Origin: an uncultured Clostridia bacterium
GTDB lineage: Bacteria > Bacillota > Clostridia > Oscillospirales > Ruminococcaceae
Direction: 5' to 3'
DNA: 22,367 nucleotides
Assembly: GCA_947588775.1 (NCBI GenBank)
Contig: CANPZQ010000017.1
Location: 1 to 22,367, forward strand
The translations under genes were made by a program, and so were the position numbers. The notes below the pieces were generated by a model. That model searched no databases, was not told the DNA's origin, and saw nothing but the letters and a program-made list of their open reading frames with translations. Below, piece by piece: positions 1-6,199 of the stretch. Positions within the stretch are counted from its first letter, which is position 1; each line of letters starts with the position of its first letter.

Positions 1-669
1 GGAGACATCTGCGGAAGGCTTGAATGCGGCGGAAACTATACCGTTGCAGGCAGCGGCGACGTTTCGGGCGACGTAGTCTGCGCCGGGAACATAGAAATTC
101 GCGGTTCGGGGGACGTCGGCGGCTTTGTCGAGTGCCGAAATCTCACGATTAGCGGCTCCGGGGACATCGCTAAGGACTGCAAATGCAGCGGAAAAGCGGT
201 GCTTGCAGGCTCCGGCAGCATAGGCGGGAATCTTGAAGCATACAGCTTCGAGCTTAAAGGCTCCAGCGACGTCGGAGGGAGCGTCAGAGCCGAGAATGTA
301 GACATAAGCGGATGCGGCGGCGTAAACGGCGACGTGAGCTGTGAAAACGCCGTTATCTCGGGAGGGACGTTTATCGGCGGGCTTCTGAATGCCGAAAATA
401 TCACAATTTTCCTTAAGCTTAAGAAAGATTGCAAGATTAACGAAATCGGCTGCGCCAGACTTGAAGTTAAGGAGGCGGCAAACAGTGGTGTGGTTTTGGT
501 ATGCCCGATAATTGAGGGCGACGAAGTGACGCTTATTCACACCACCTCAAAGGTAGTAAGAGGCAAAAATGTTAGAATCGGGTGCAACTGCGTTATCGAC
601 AGGGTAGAATACAGCGAAAGCCTCGACGTTGACGAATCCGCCACTGTCGGCGAAAGGGTTAAAATATGA
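1..669 (+). CDS. Bactofilin-like polymer-forming beta-solenoid protein (5' end outside window)
   Basis: The reading frame is open from base 1 and ends at TGA 667-669, giving 222 visible residues; the start lies upstream. The first ~135 residues are about seven repeats of 17-18 residues, each built like 'GSGDVGGxVxCxNxxIS', with Gly/Asp turns and alternating hydrophobic residues. That is the pattern of a right-handed beta-solenoid. After that come 'KINEIGCARLEVKEA' and a C-terminal segment ending 'DVDESATVGERVKI', a tail I associate with clostridial polymer-forming cytoskeletal (bactofilin-related) proteins. Cys recurs at one repeat position (GRLEC, DVVC, FVEC, DCKC, DVSC). There is no sign of export in the visible part, so it is probably cytoplasmic. 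The stop overlaps the next ATG (ATGA), so it is translationally linked to the GNAT gene. Family assignment is by repeat pattern only; the exact role is unknown. Confidence 0.75.
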   Translation, partial: GDICGRLECGGNYTVAGSGDVSGDVVCAGNIEIRGSGDVGGFVECRNLTISGSGDIAKDCKCSGKAVLAGSGSIGGNLEAYSFELKGSSDVGGSVRAENVDISGCGGVNGDVSCENAVISGGTFIGGLLNAENITIFLKLKKDCKINEIGCARLEVKEAANSGVVLVCPIIEGDEVTLIHTTSKVVRGKNVRIGCNCVIDRVEYSESLDVDESATVGERVKI

Positions 670-1238
670 TTGAGTTTTTCGAGATAAAGCCGGAAACGGC
701 CGCGGATTTTCTGGAATTTTTCGACAACTGTGCATTCTCGGAGGACGATGAGTGGGCGGGGTGCTACTGCCTTGAAGGACACTGCGACAGGCACTTTGAA
801 ATATCCTTCACCAACCGTAAAAGGCGGAGAAAAATCGCCGAGGGGCTTGTTGAAAAGGGGAAGCTTCGGGGCTATCTTCTTCGGGAAAACGGAAAAAACG
901 TCGGCTGGGTAAAGCTCGGCGACAAGTGTGATTTTGAGGCGTTCAAGGATTGGCCGCACGGAGATTTTCCCGAAAAAAGAGGGGAAACTATGGTGCTTTA
1001 CTGCATCGACCTGATACCCGAGTACCGAGGAAGGGGAGTGGCGAAACAGGTTCTCGGCTTCGCGCTTAAAACCGCGAAGGAAAAGGGCTATGCATTCTTG
1101 GAGGCGTATCCCGACACCGATTTGTCGGCGCGAAGAAACTATCGCGGGCATATGGGAATGTATGAGGAGGCCGGCTTTGAAACCGTCGGCTTCGGCGAGG
1201 ACTTCGCGGTTGTGAGAAAGCGGCTTGATAACGACTGA
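666..1238 (+). CDS. GNAT-family N-acetyltransferase
   Basis: 190 residues with a GNAT fold signature. The central strand 'MVLYCIDLIPEYRGRGVA' carries the acetyl-CoA pyrophosphate-binding R/Q-x-x-G-x-G/A loop (RGRGVA). It is followed by a helix 'KQVLGFALKTAKEKG', the strand 'AFLEAYP' and a C-terminal 'MYEEAGFETVG' as in motif B. The N-terminal half contains a Cys-rich 'GCYCLEGHC' stretch of a kind seen in a subgroup of uncharacterised GNATs. The expected reaction is acetyl transfer from acetyl-CoA to a small-molecule or protein amine; the substrate cannot be read from sequence. The ATG at 666 overlaps the preceding stop by 4 nt, so translation is probably coupled, and a hairpin terminator follows directly. 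Confidence 0.88.
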   Translation: MIEFFEIKPETAADFLEFFDNCAFSEDDEWAGCYCLEGHCDRHFEISFTNRKRRRKIAEGLVEKGKLRGYLLRENGKNVGWVKLGDKCDFEAFKDWPHGDFPEKRGETMVLYCIDLIPEYRGRGVAKQVLGFALKTAKEKGYAFLEAYPDTDLSARRNYRGHMGMYEEAGFETVGFGEDFAVVRKRLDND

Positions 1239-1262
1239 GCGGGCATGTCCCGCTCTTTTTTC
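1237..1262 (+). terminator. Intrinsic terminator after the GNAT gene
   Basis: Perfect 7-bp stem GAGCGGG (1237-1243) / CCCGCTC (1249-1255), 5-nt loop CATGT, followed at once by six T residues and C. The stem begins inside the stop codon of the GNAT gene, a compact arrangement. It ends the bactofilin/GNAT transcript. Confidence 0.88.
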
Positions 1263-1281
1263 GGCTTGGGCGGATTCCGCC

Positions 1282-1361
1282 GCGGCGAAGAAAGCTGCTT
1301 TCCTGCGCCCACCCGCCCGCCCCTCCCCCTTTCCCGCATCGCCCCCCGCTTTCTTCGCCGC
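1282..1361 (+). repeat. Inverted-repeat/G4 intergenic element, copy A
   Basis: 80-bp element bounded by perfect 14-bp inverted arms GCGGCGAAGAAAGC (1282-1295) and its complement (1348-1361). The 52-bp interior is almost pure C-runs on this strand: runs of three or more C separated by single bases around 1308-1330, then six C at 1342-1347. The complementary strand therefore has at least five closely spaced G-tracts. Just inside the left arm, GAAAGC-T-GCTTTC (1290-1302) is an extra palindrome that competes with the outer arm. The same arms and interior recur in reverse orientation at 5398-5484, and a diverged relative is at 4504-4588. No coding capacity was seen. Confidence 0.85.
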
Positions 1362-1397
1362 TCGCTTCCGAATCCTTCAAAAAATTTTTATAACATA

Positions 1398-1426
1398 TTG
1401 CCTTTTTACGCGGGTTATGTTACAAT
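1398..1426 (+). promoter_or_regulatory. Sigma-A promoter for the acyltransferase gene
   Basis: -35 TTGCCT (1398-1403), 17-bp spacer, -10 TACAAT (1421-1426), in an AT-rich island right after the GC-rich repeat. Predicted start of transcription is near 1433, about 24 nt before the ATG at 1457. Confidence 0.75.
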
Positions 1427-1456
1427 ATTTATAATGACTTACGGGCGGTGAGGCGA

Positions 1457-2650
1457 ATGGCTGAGGCGAAAAAGAAAATCGGCAGGCCGTCAAGGCTTGT
1501 CTACTCGCTCGCGTTTTTGCTTTTGCGCGGGTATCTGAGAATTTTCGCCGGCACAAGGTTCAAATTCGACCGCTCGGGGCTTGCGGATTTAAAAGAAGGC
1601 CCCGCGCTGGTTATCTCGCCGCATATATCGGGAATCGACCATATTTCGGTCGGCGTGGCGTGCAAAAAGTATCGCCCGACCTTTGTTTTAAGCGAGCATC
1701 TCTTTTCAAAGCCGCTTCTCAGGTTTATACTGACAAATTTTGCCCATGCTATTCCGAAAAGAATGTTTTGCGCCGACGCGGGGACGGTTATGGGAATTAT
1801 GCGCGCGAAAAAAGAGGGGAACGTCATTATCCTGTTCCCCGAGGGGCGCATGAACGCCGTCGCGCACACTTTGCCGATTACCCCCGGGACGGCGGAGCTT
1901 GTTAAGAGGCTTGGGATTCCGGTTTACTGCGTAACGGCTGACGGCGCAGCACTTGCCGACCCGAAGTGGTACAAGGGCTTCCGGAAGGGGCTTGTCGATG
2001 TCAAAACGTCGAAGGTTTTCGGCGCGGAGGAAATAGCCTCGCTTTCGGTGGAGGAAATTTCAAAAAGGCTCGACAAAGTTATTTTCCACGACGACGAGAA
2101 GGCTGCCGCCGGAAGGCGTTTTCCCGCAAGGGACACCGTTAAGGGCCTCGACGGGATTTTGTATAAATGCCCGGAGTGCGGCGGGGAGTATACTATTTCA
2201 GCGAAAAACTGCGTCGTGAGGTGCTCCGCCTGCGGGTTTGAAACACGGCTCACCGACGACTACCGCTTCACCGAAGGGAAGATGAAAAGCGTAAACGAGT
2301 GGTTTTATTGGCAGATTGACATGCTCGACCTCGACGAGGCTATGGAGGACGACATAAAAATCGGCGCGGTAGGCCGCGATTCAAATATGGATATGTCGGC
2401 AGGGGAGGGACATATCAGGCTCGACAGGCAAAGGCTAACCCTCACCGGGCAGGTTTTCGGCGAAGGGGTTGAGTATTCTTCGGAGCTCACAGCTTTGGGG
2501 GGAACGCCCTATACGCCGAAGCGGGAATTTGACATTTACTGGCAAAAACGGCTTTTGTATTTACAGCCGTCAAACCCGTATTCCGTTGTGAAATGGGCGA
2601 CGTTTATCGACAAGGCCGTCGCCGAGGCTCGCGGAATAAGGCTATATTAG
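1457..2650 (+). CDS. PlsC-type acyltransferase with C-terminal zinc ribbon
   Basis: 397 residues from ATG 1457, preferred over GTG 1448 because GGTGAGG (1447-1453) is a good SD for the ATG and overlaps the GTG. Motif I 'PHISGID' gives the catalytic His56 and Asp61 (HX4D). Motif III is 'FPEGRM' at 127-132. These are the signatures of 1-acyl-sn-glycerol-3-phosphate acyltransferases, which transfer an acyl chain to lysophosphatidate at the inner membrane face; substrate is inferred from family only. The C-terminal ~165 residues lie beyond the usual PlsC length and contain a four-Cys zinc ribbon, CPECG (Cys238/241) and CSACG (Cys256/259). A hydrophobic stretch at about 16-34 may dip into the membrane. 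Confidence 0.85.
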   Translation: MAEAKKKIGRPSRLVYSLAFLLLRGYLRIFAGTRFKFDRSGLADLKEGPALVISPHISGIDHISVGVACKKYRPTFVLSEHLFSKPLLRFILTNFAHAIPKRMFCADAGTVMGIMRAKKEGNVIILFPEGRMNAVAHTLPITPGTAELVKRLGIPVYCVTADGAALADPKWYKGFRKGLVDVKTSKVFGAEEIASLSVEEISKRLDKVIFHDDEKAAAGRRFPARDTVKGLDGILYKCPECGGEYTISAKNCVVRCSACGFETRLTDDYRFTEGKMKSVNEWFYWQIDMLDLDEAMEDDIKIGAVGRDSNMDMSAGEGHIRLDRQRLTLTGQVFGEGVEYSSELTALGGTPYTPKREFDIYWQKRLLYLQPSNPYSVVKWATFIDKAVAEARGIRLY

Positions 2651-2674
2651 TTGATTTGCGCGAAAGCGCGTCAA
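2651..2674 (+). terminator. Hairpin with GAAA tetraloop after the acyltransferase gene (weak terminator candidate)
   Basis: Directly after the TAG stop: TTGA paired with TCAA enclosing a TGCGC/GCGCG stem with a GAAA loop and a small bulge. It is followed by AATATATTTATA rather than a clean T-run, so it may be an attenuator or RNA-stability element between the acyltransferase and mscS genes rather than a true terminator. Confidence 0.4.
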
Positions 2675-2702
2675 AATATATTTATAAAGTGAGGAAAATA
2701 AA

Positions 2703-3467
2703 ATGCTTAATCTGGATTATTTTATTCAGCTCGCGACAACCGTCGGACTTAAGCTTATCGGCGCGGTCGCAATCATCGTAATCGGCTTCATAGTAGCCGG
2801 CTGCCTTTCAAAATTCATTCTCAAGAGGGAGAAGATGGACGTAAGCGTCCGCAGCTTCCTCGCAAGCTTTGTCGCGCTCGCCGTAAAGGTTCTCGCGGTG
2901 ATTTCCGCGCTCTTCGCGCTCGGCGTTCCGGCGGCGTCCTTCGTTACGGTTCTCGGCTCCGTAGGTCTTGCCGTCGGCCTTGCCATGCAGGGCGCGCTCG
3001 CTAACTTTGCGGGCGGAATTTTGCTGGTAGTTTTCAGGCCCTTCAAGGTCGGCGACCATGTAACTTTAAGCGGCAACAGCGGCGTTGTAAAGGAAATTTC
3101 CATCTTCTACACCACGCTTCTTGCCGACGACAACACCGTCGTCACGCTTCCGAACGGAACCCTCACCAACGCGGCGATTGTCAATACCACCGTCGAGGAT
3201 ACCCGCAGGCTCAGCCTTGAATACACTCTGCCGTTTGACAGCGACGTTGAAACCGCAAGAAAGGCGATTCTCTCCGCGGCTTCCTCGAACGCGCTCGTTC
3301 TTTCGGCAATTGAGCCGCCGGTTGCGACCGTTTCTTCACATGTTGCCGACAAGGCGACCGTAAAGCTCACCGTCTGGACCCGCGGCGCGGACTACGCGAA
3401 GCTTTCCGACGAGCTTGCAAAGGAAACCGCCGCTGCTCTCGACAAGGCGGGAATCAAGCACGAGTAA
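2703..3467 (+). CDS. mscS: Small-conductance mechanosensitive channel, MscS family
   Basis: 254 residues. TM1 lies at about 13-40 and TM2 at about 50-75. TM3 is the pore helix, with the Gly/Ala-rich 'GSVGLAVGLAMQGALANFAGG' family signature (here split by position: GSVGLAVGLA then MQGALANFAGG, about 80-102). It continues into 'VFRPFKVGDHVTL', the start of the beta domain. 'VVTLPNGTLTNAAIVN' is the conserved beta-domain motif, and the C-terminal alpha/beta domain runs to about 252. It is a membrane channel that opens under tension to release solutes on osmotic downshock. Start ATG follows GAGG with about 7-nt spacing. It lies 52 bp after the acyltransferase gene and 25 bp before the YitT gene, so it may share a transcript with both. 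Confidence 0.95.
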   Translation: MLNLDYFIQLATTVGLKLIGAVAIIVIGFIVAGCLSKFILKREKMDVSVRSFLASFVALAVKVLAVISALFALGVPAASFVTVLGSVGLAVGLAMQGALANFAGGILLVVFRPFKVGDHVTLSGNSGVVKEISIFYTTLLADDNTVVTLPNGTLTNAAIVNTTVEDTRRLSLEYTLPFDSDVETARKAILSAASSNALVLSAIEPPVATVSSHVADKATVKLTVWTRGADYAKLSDELAKETAAALDKAGIKHE

Positions 3468-3492
3468 TATTTTTCGGAGGCAAAAAGCCATA

Positions 3493-4371
3493 ATGAAAAA
3501 AATTGCAGGTTATCTGATGTTTTTCGGCCTCGCCGTTTTATGTGCGCTGTCCTACCAGCTGTTCATCTTCCCGAACAGCTTCGCTCCGGCGGGCTTCAAC
3601 GGCATAGCGACGATGATTCAGCACCTATTCAACATCAACGTCGGCTATCTTTCGCTTGTGTTCAACGTCCCGCTTATAATCGCGGTATTTTTCCTTGTGA
3701 ATAAGGATTTCGCGGTTAATACGCTTGTTTATATTCTCACGTTCTCCGGCTCCTTAATCATCTTTGAGCATGTAGATTTCAGCGCGTTCGTATATCAGAC
3801 GGACAACGGGACAAGCTCGATTTTGGGGCCGCTGGTTGCGGGAATAATCAACGGCGGAATACTCGGGATTGCGTTTATGATGAACTGCTGCTCGGGCGGA
3901 ACGGAGCTCGTCGCCGCGCTTATTCATAAATACAGGCCGTCCTATGACTTCGTCTGGATTACTTTTATTCTCAATTCGGCGGTCGCGGTGCTTTCGTACT
4001 TTGTATTCGGGTTCAAGTTTGAACCTGTAATTCTCTGTGTGCTCTACTGCTATGCGCAGAGCGTTGTAAGCGACAAAATGCTTAAGGGAAACAAGGAAGC
4101 GGTTCGCTTTGAGATTATTACCGACAGCCCGGAGGAAATCGCCGACGAGGTAATCGAAAAGCTCGGGCATTCCGCCACTCTCATCAATGCCGAGGGGTGC
4201 TATACGCATAACAAGAAAAACCTTCTTATCTGCGTCGTAAACAAGCACCAAATCGTGCCGTTCAAGCAGATTCTTGCGAAATATCCCGGGACCTTTGCCT
4301 GCGTTTCAACCGTAAGCTATACGATAGGCGCGTTCAGATACCCGCGCGAAACAAATTCAACCATCAGCTGA
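3493..4371 (+). CDS. YitT family membrane protein (DUF161 + DUF2179)
   Basis: 292 residues from ATG 3493; the frame is open further upstream, but GGAGG (about 3476-3480) and the hydrophobic N-terminus 'MKKIAGYLMFFGLAV' fix this start. There are five to six membrane segments in the first ~200 residues, with the family feature 'FAPAGFNGIATMIQ' after TM1 and 'NCCSGGTELVAALI' in the middle. A soluble C-terminal domain at about 205-285 ('RFEIITDSPEEIADEVI', 'LICVVNKHQIVPFKQIL') matches DUF2179. The family is widespread in Firmicutes and often annotated as a possible transporter; no substrate can be stated. It follows mscS by 25 bp. Confidence 0.92.
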   Translation: MKKIAGYLMFFGLAVLCALSYQLFIFPNSFAPAGFNGIATMIQHLFNINVGYLSLVFNVPLIIAVFFLVNKDFAVNTLVYILTFSGSLIIFEHVDFSAFVYQTDNGTSSILGPLVAGIINGGILGIAFMMNCCSGGTELVAALIHKYRPSYDFVWITFILNSAVAVLSYFVFGFKFEPVILCVLYCYAQSVVSDKMLKGNKEAVRFEIITDSPEEIADEVIEKLGHSATLINAEGCYTHNKKNLLICVVNKHQIVPFKQILAKYPGTFACVSTVSYTIGAFRYPRETNSTIS

Positions 4372-4381
4372 TAACTATACG

Positions 4382-4413
4382 GCCGCCGGCAGGGGTGTTG
4401 GCGGCTTTGCTTT
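4382..4413 (+). terminator. Probable terminator after the YitT-family gene
   Basis: Stem GCCGCC (4382-4387) / GGCGGC (4400-4405) with a 12-nt loop, then TTTGCTTTG. The T-tract is interrupted, so strength is uncertain, but it sits 10 bp after the stop codon and before a non-coding GC-rich stretch. In the rest of the gap, 4454-4459 CCCCCG and 4480-4485 CGGGGG form another GC hairpin, and repeat copy C lies at 4504-4588. Confidence 0.5.
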
Positions 4414-4503
4414 GCGGTAATAGGGCAGGGGAGTAAGGTTCACTCCTCACCCACCCCCGCTCGCCGCCGCCGGCGGCTTCGGGGGGCGGGATTCGGAGCG
4501 AAC

Positions 4504-4588
4504 GGGCGCGGGCGGTCGCTGTTTTGGTGCGTCCCACCCGCCCGCCCCTCCCGCCTCGCTCAAATCCCCCCGCTTCCGCCCCGCGCCC
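4504..4588 (+). repeat. Inverted-repeat/G4 intergenic element, copy C (diverged)
   Basis: 85-bp relative of copies A and B. It shares a 20-bp C-run block identical to copy A (4533-4552 here, 1308-1327 in A) and a run of six C (4566-4571) before the right arm. The outer arms differ from the A/B arms but are still complementary to each other: GGGCGCGGGCGG (4504-4515) pairs with 4576-4588, with one bulged C. The interior again has no coding capacity, and the opposite strand has at least five G-tracts separated by single bases. It lies directly upstream of the alpha/beta-hydrolase gene. Confidence 0.65.
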
Positions 4589-4618
4589 CTCAATGTATAA
4601 TCCCAGAAAGGACTAACA

Positions 4619-5380
4619 ATGAAAACACTCAATCTCACTCTAAACGAATCCCGAAACGTCAGCCTCACATGCTATCTCCAGCCCGTCGGCGGCGAATTTT
4701 GGGGAATGACCAAACGCCCCGCGATTATAATCCTTCCGGGCGGCGGTTATCAGTATTGCTCCGCGCGCGAAGCCGATCCCGTCGCTTTTCCCTATCTTCA
4801 GGCGGGGTATCAGGTTTTCATACTCTTCTACTCGTTAAACGACGACGCGGTCTGGGATAATCCGCTAAAGGACTATGAGCAGGCCGTTTCGGAAATCACA
4901 AAGAACGCCGATGAATGGAATGTCGACGTCGAAAGAATCGCCGTAATCGGCTTTTCCGCCGGGGGACACCTTGCCGCATGCGCGGCGGCGATGGCCAATC
5001 CTCGCCCGAGAGCGGCGATTTTGGGCTATCCCGTAATCTCGTCGGTCAAGGTATGGAACGACCGAAAGGCTCCCGACCCCGCCGACGCCGTGGACGGCTC
5101 GACCTGCCCGTGCTTTGTATTTGCCTCGCGAAACGACGGAACCGTTCCGATTCGCGACAGCCTAAACTTTTTATGCGCGCTTGAAAGGGCGGGCGTGCCG
5201 TTTGAAACGCACATCTATTCATACGCAAACCACGGTTTTTCGACCTGCGAGCCGCAGCTAAACAACCGCGACTGGTGCTGCAACCGCACCGCCGACTGGG
5301 TTCGCGACAGCATTGAATGGCTCCGCGAAACGGTAGGGGACTTCACCGACGGGGTGCTGGGGGATAAGAAGCGGTGGTAG
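4619..5380 (+). CDS. Alpha/beta-hydrolase, acetyl-esterase/lipase-like
   Basis: 253 residues. 'LPGGGY' (39-44) is the oxyanion-hole region (HGGG-like, with Pro in place of His). 'GFSAGGH' (111-117) is the nucleophile elbow with Ser113. 'NDGTVP' supplies Asp173 and 'NHGF' His205, completing a plausible triad. There is no signal peptide, so it is likely cytoplasmic. The family hydrolyses acetyl or other short-chain esters, often from sugars or xylan fragments; the substrate here is unknown. ATG 4619 follows AGAAAGGA at good spacing. A TATAAT lies at 4596-4601, but without a convincing -35 and rather close to the SD. The gene is flanked by copies of the G4 repeat in opposite orientations (4504-4588 and 5398-5484). 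Confidence 0.88.
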   Translation: MKTLNLTLNESRNVSLTCYLQPVGGEFWGMTKRPAIIILPGGGYQYCSAREADPVAFPYLQAGYQVFILFYSLNDDAVWDNPLKDYEQAVSEITKNADEWNVDVERIAVIGFSAGGHLAACAAAMANPRPRAAILGYPVISSVKVWNDRKAPDPADAVDGSTCPCFVFASRNDGTVPIRDSLNFLCALERAGVPFETHIYSYANHGFSTCEPQLNNRDWCCNRTADWVRDSIEWLRETVGDFTDGVLGDKKRW

Positions 5381-5397
5381 ATTGGTGATTGATTGAA

Positions 5398-5484
5398 GGC
5401 GCGGCGAAGAAAGCGGGGGGTGTTTGGGGGAAGGGGGAGGGGTGGGCGGGTGGGGCGCAGGAAAGCAGCTTTCTTCGCCGCGCC
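5398..5484 (-). repeat. Inverted-repeat/G4 intergenic element, copy B (reverse orientation)
   Basis: 87 bp. The 14-bp arms are identical to copy A, GCGGCGAAGAAAGC (5401-5414) and complement (5468-5481), and extend to 17 bp here (GGC/GCC outside). The + strand interior carries seven G-runs: 5415-5420, 5426-5430, 5433-5437, 5439-5442, 5444-5446, 5448-5450 and 5452-5455. Several are separated by a single base, an exceptionally strong G-quadruplex motif. Read on the - strand it aligns with copy A along almost its full length. It lies between two convergent genes, the hydrolase (+) and the DUF6514-type gene (-), without a T-tract, so it is not a standard terminator. Confidence 0.85.
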
Positions 5485-5524
5485 GGGATTTTCGGCGATG
5501 CCTTATACGGGGCAGCTCAGCCCC

Positions 5525-5767
5525 TTACCGCCCCTCGCTGAAATATTCCTCTGAAATTATGTAGTCCTCCGCCGCGTCCTTAAGGTGGACGGGCGAAACG
5601 CGGTTCCTTTCACAGAGCCGCAAAAATCGAAGTGCTGCCTCATAAGTCGGGGTAATGTCGCAGACGACAGCTTTTGGTTCGTCGTTTTCGTCAAATACCG
5701 CAACACCGTATGAGATGTAATCTTTTTCTTCTGTGCTTCTGAGTTCTCGTATAATCTGGTAGTACAT
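5525..5767 (-). CDS. Small DUF6514-type protein
   Basis: 80 residues starting 'MYYQIIRELRSTEEKDYISYG'. The longer upstream frame is rejected because AGGAGG (5773-5778 on the + strand as CCTCCT) stands 5 nt before this ATG. The 'YISYGVAVFDEN' core and the C-terminal 'RNRVSPVHLKDAAEDYI' resemble the uncharacterised clostridial DUF6514 family as I remember it. Small, charged and cytoplasmic; function unknown. It is monocistronic and diverges from the tRNA operon; GGGGC/GCCCC at 5509-5524, just after its stop, can form a hairpin but lacks a T-run. Confidence 0.75.
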   Translation of the reverse strand: MYYQIIRELRSTEEKDYISYGVAVFDENDEPKAVVCDITPTYEAALRFLRLCERNRVSPVHLKDAAEDYIISEEYFSEGR

Positions 5768-5792
5768 GATAGCCTCCTGCAAGATTGTTAAA

Positions 5793-5819
5793 ACCGGCCG
5801 GTGTGCTGTATTTAATACA
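5793..5819 (-). promoter_or_regulatory. Palindromes in the leader/promoter of the DUF6514-type gene
   Basis: Two dyad motifs lie between the gene and its likely promoter: ACCGGCCGGT (5793-5802, perfect) and TGTAT-TTA-ATACA (5807-5819). On the - strand a weak sigma-A-like pair, CTGACA then 17 nt then TATTGT, lies at about 5818-5846, so the second palindrome sits at or just past the -10. Possible operators; no regulator can be named. Confidence 0.3.
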
Positions 5820-5897
5820 ATAGTATGTATTTTTAAAGCTGTCAGTCGCAAATTGTCGAAAACGAAAAATTTTTTGCAATTTAAATTTTAAAAACTC

Positions 5898-5926
5898 TTG
5901 ACAATTCTTTGCGATAATGCTATAAT
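5898..5926 (+). promoter_or_regulatory. Consensus sigma-A promoter of the tRNA pair, with AT-rich upstream element
   Basis: Perfect -35 TTGACA (5898-5903), exactly 17 bp, perfect -10 TATAAT (5921-5926). The 30 bp upstream are A/T tracts (about 5865-5897), typical of an UP element on stable-RNA promoters. Predicted start is near 5933; a palindrome CTCAATTGAG (5938-5947) lies in the short leader before the first tRNA. Confidence 0.95.
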
Positions 5927-5955
5927 ATGTTTCGCGCTCAATTGAGGAGCGGTGT

Positions 5956-6029
5956 GCGGGTGTAGTTCAATGGTAGAACTCCAGCCTTCCAAGCTGGTCG
6001 CGTGGGTTCGATTCCCATCACCCGCTCCA
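5956..6029 (+). tRNA. tRNA-Gly (anticodon TCC)
   Basis: Acceptor arm GCGGGTG (5956-5962) pairs perfectly with CACCCGC (6019-6025). The D-arm has GTTC-AATGGT-AGAAC, the anticodon loop is CTTCCAA giving TCC, and the T-arm is GTGGG-TTCGATT-CCCAT. The discriminator is T and the 3' CCA (6027-6029) is encoded. First gene of a two-tRNA transcript. Confidence 0.97.
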
Positions 6030-6032
6030 TTT

Positions 6033-6109
<77 letters not shown>

Positions 6110-6112
6110 GAT

Positions 6113-6146
6113 GACTCCCGTTTTTTGGGGGTCTTTTATTTTTTTC
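6113..6146 (+). terminator. Intrinsic terminator of the tRNA transcript
   Basis: Stem GACTCCC (6113-6119) / GGGGGTC (6127-6133) with one G-T pair and a T-rich loop, then TTTTATTTTTTT. It starts 4 nt after the CCA of tRNA-Arg. Confidence 0.93.
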
Positions 6147-6175
6147 TGTAAGATTTTCTTTCAAGGATAGTCATA
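6147..6175 (+). promoter_or_regulatory. Possible autoregulated ECF-type promoter for the sigma-factor operon
   Basis: TGTAAG (6147-6152), 17 bp, GTCAT (6170-6174). This resembles Firmicutes ECF promoters with a -35 of TG(A/T)AAC and a -10 around CGTC. It lies about 25 bp before the TTG start of the sigma gene. Neither box is a perfect match and no sigma-A promoter is evident after the tRNA terminator. Autoregulation is common for this type of gene but is inferred here. Confidence 0.4.
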
Positions 6176-6199
6176 TAAACGAAAGGCGGTGATTGAGCG

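Noticed and set aside
1..600. Repeats at the window start as a CRISPR or DNA tandem array
   Set aside because: The periodicity is at the protein level (17-18 residues) with variable codons; there are no identical DNA repeats with spacers.
1066..1380. - strand frame across the GNAT 3' end and repeat copy A
   Set aside because: It crosses a clear terminator and a non-coding repeat; composition is Arg/Pro/Gly-rich and unlike any protein family.
4447..4668. 73-residue - strand frame covering repeat copy C
   Set aside because: The product is low-complexity Gly/Pro/Arg arising from the G-rich repeat strand; no SD, and it runs into the 5' end of the hydrolase gene.
5401..5481. Repeat copy B as an intrinsic terminator between convergent genes
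   Set aside because: The arms pair well but no T-run follows on either strand, and the loop is over 50 nt, so it does not fit the terminator model.
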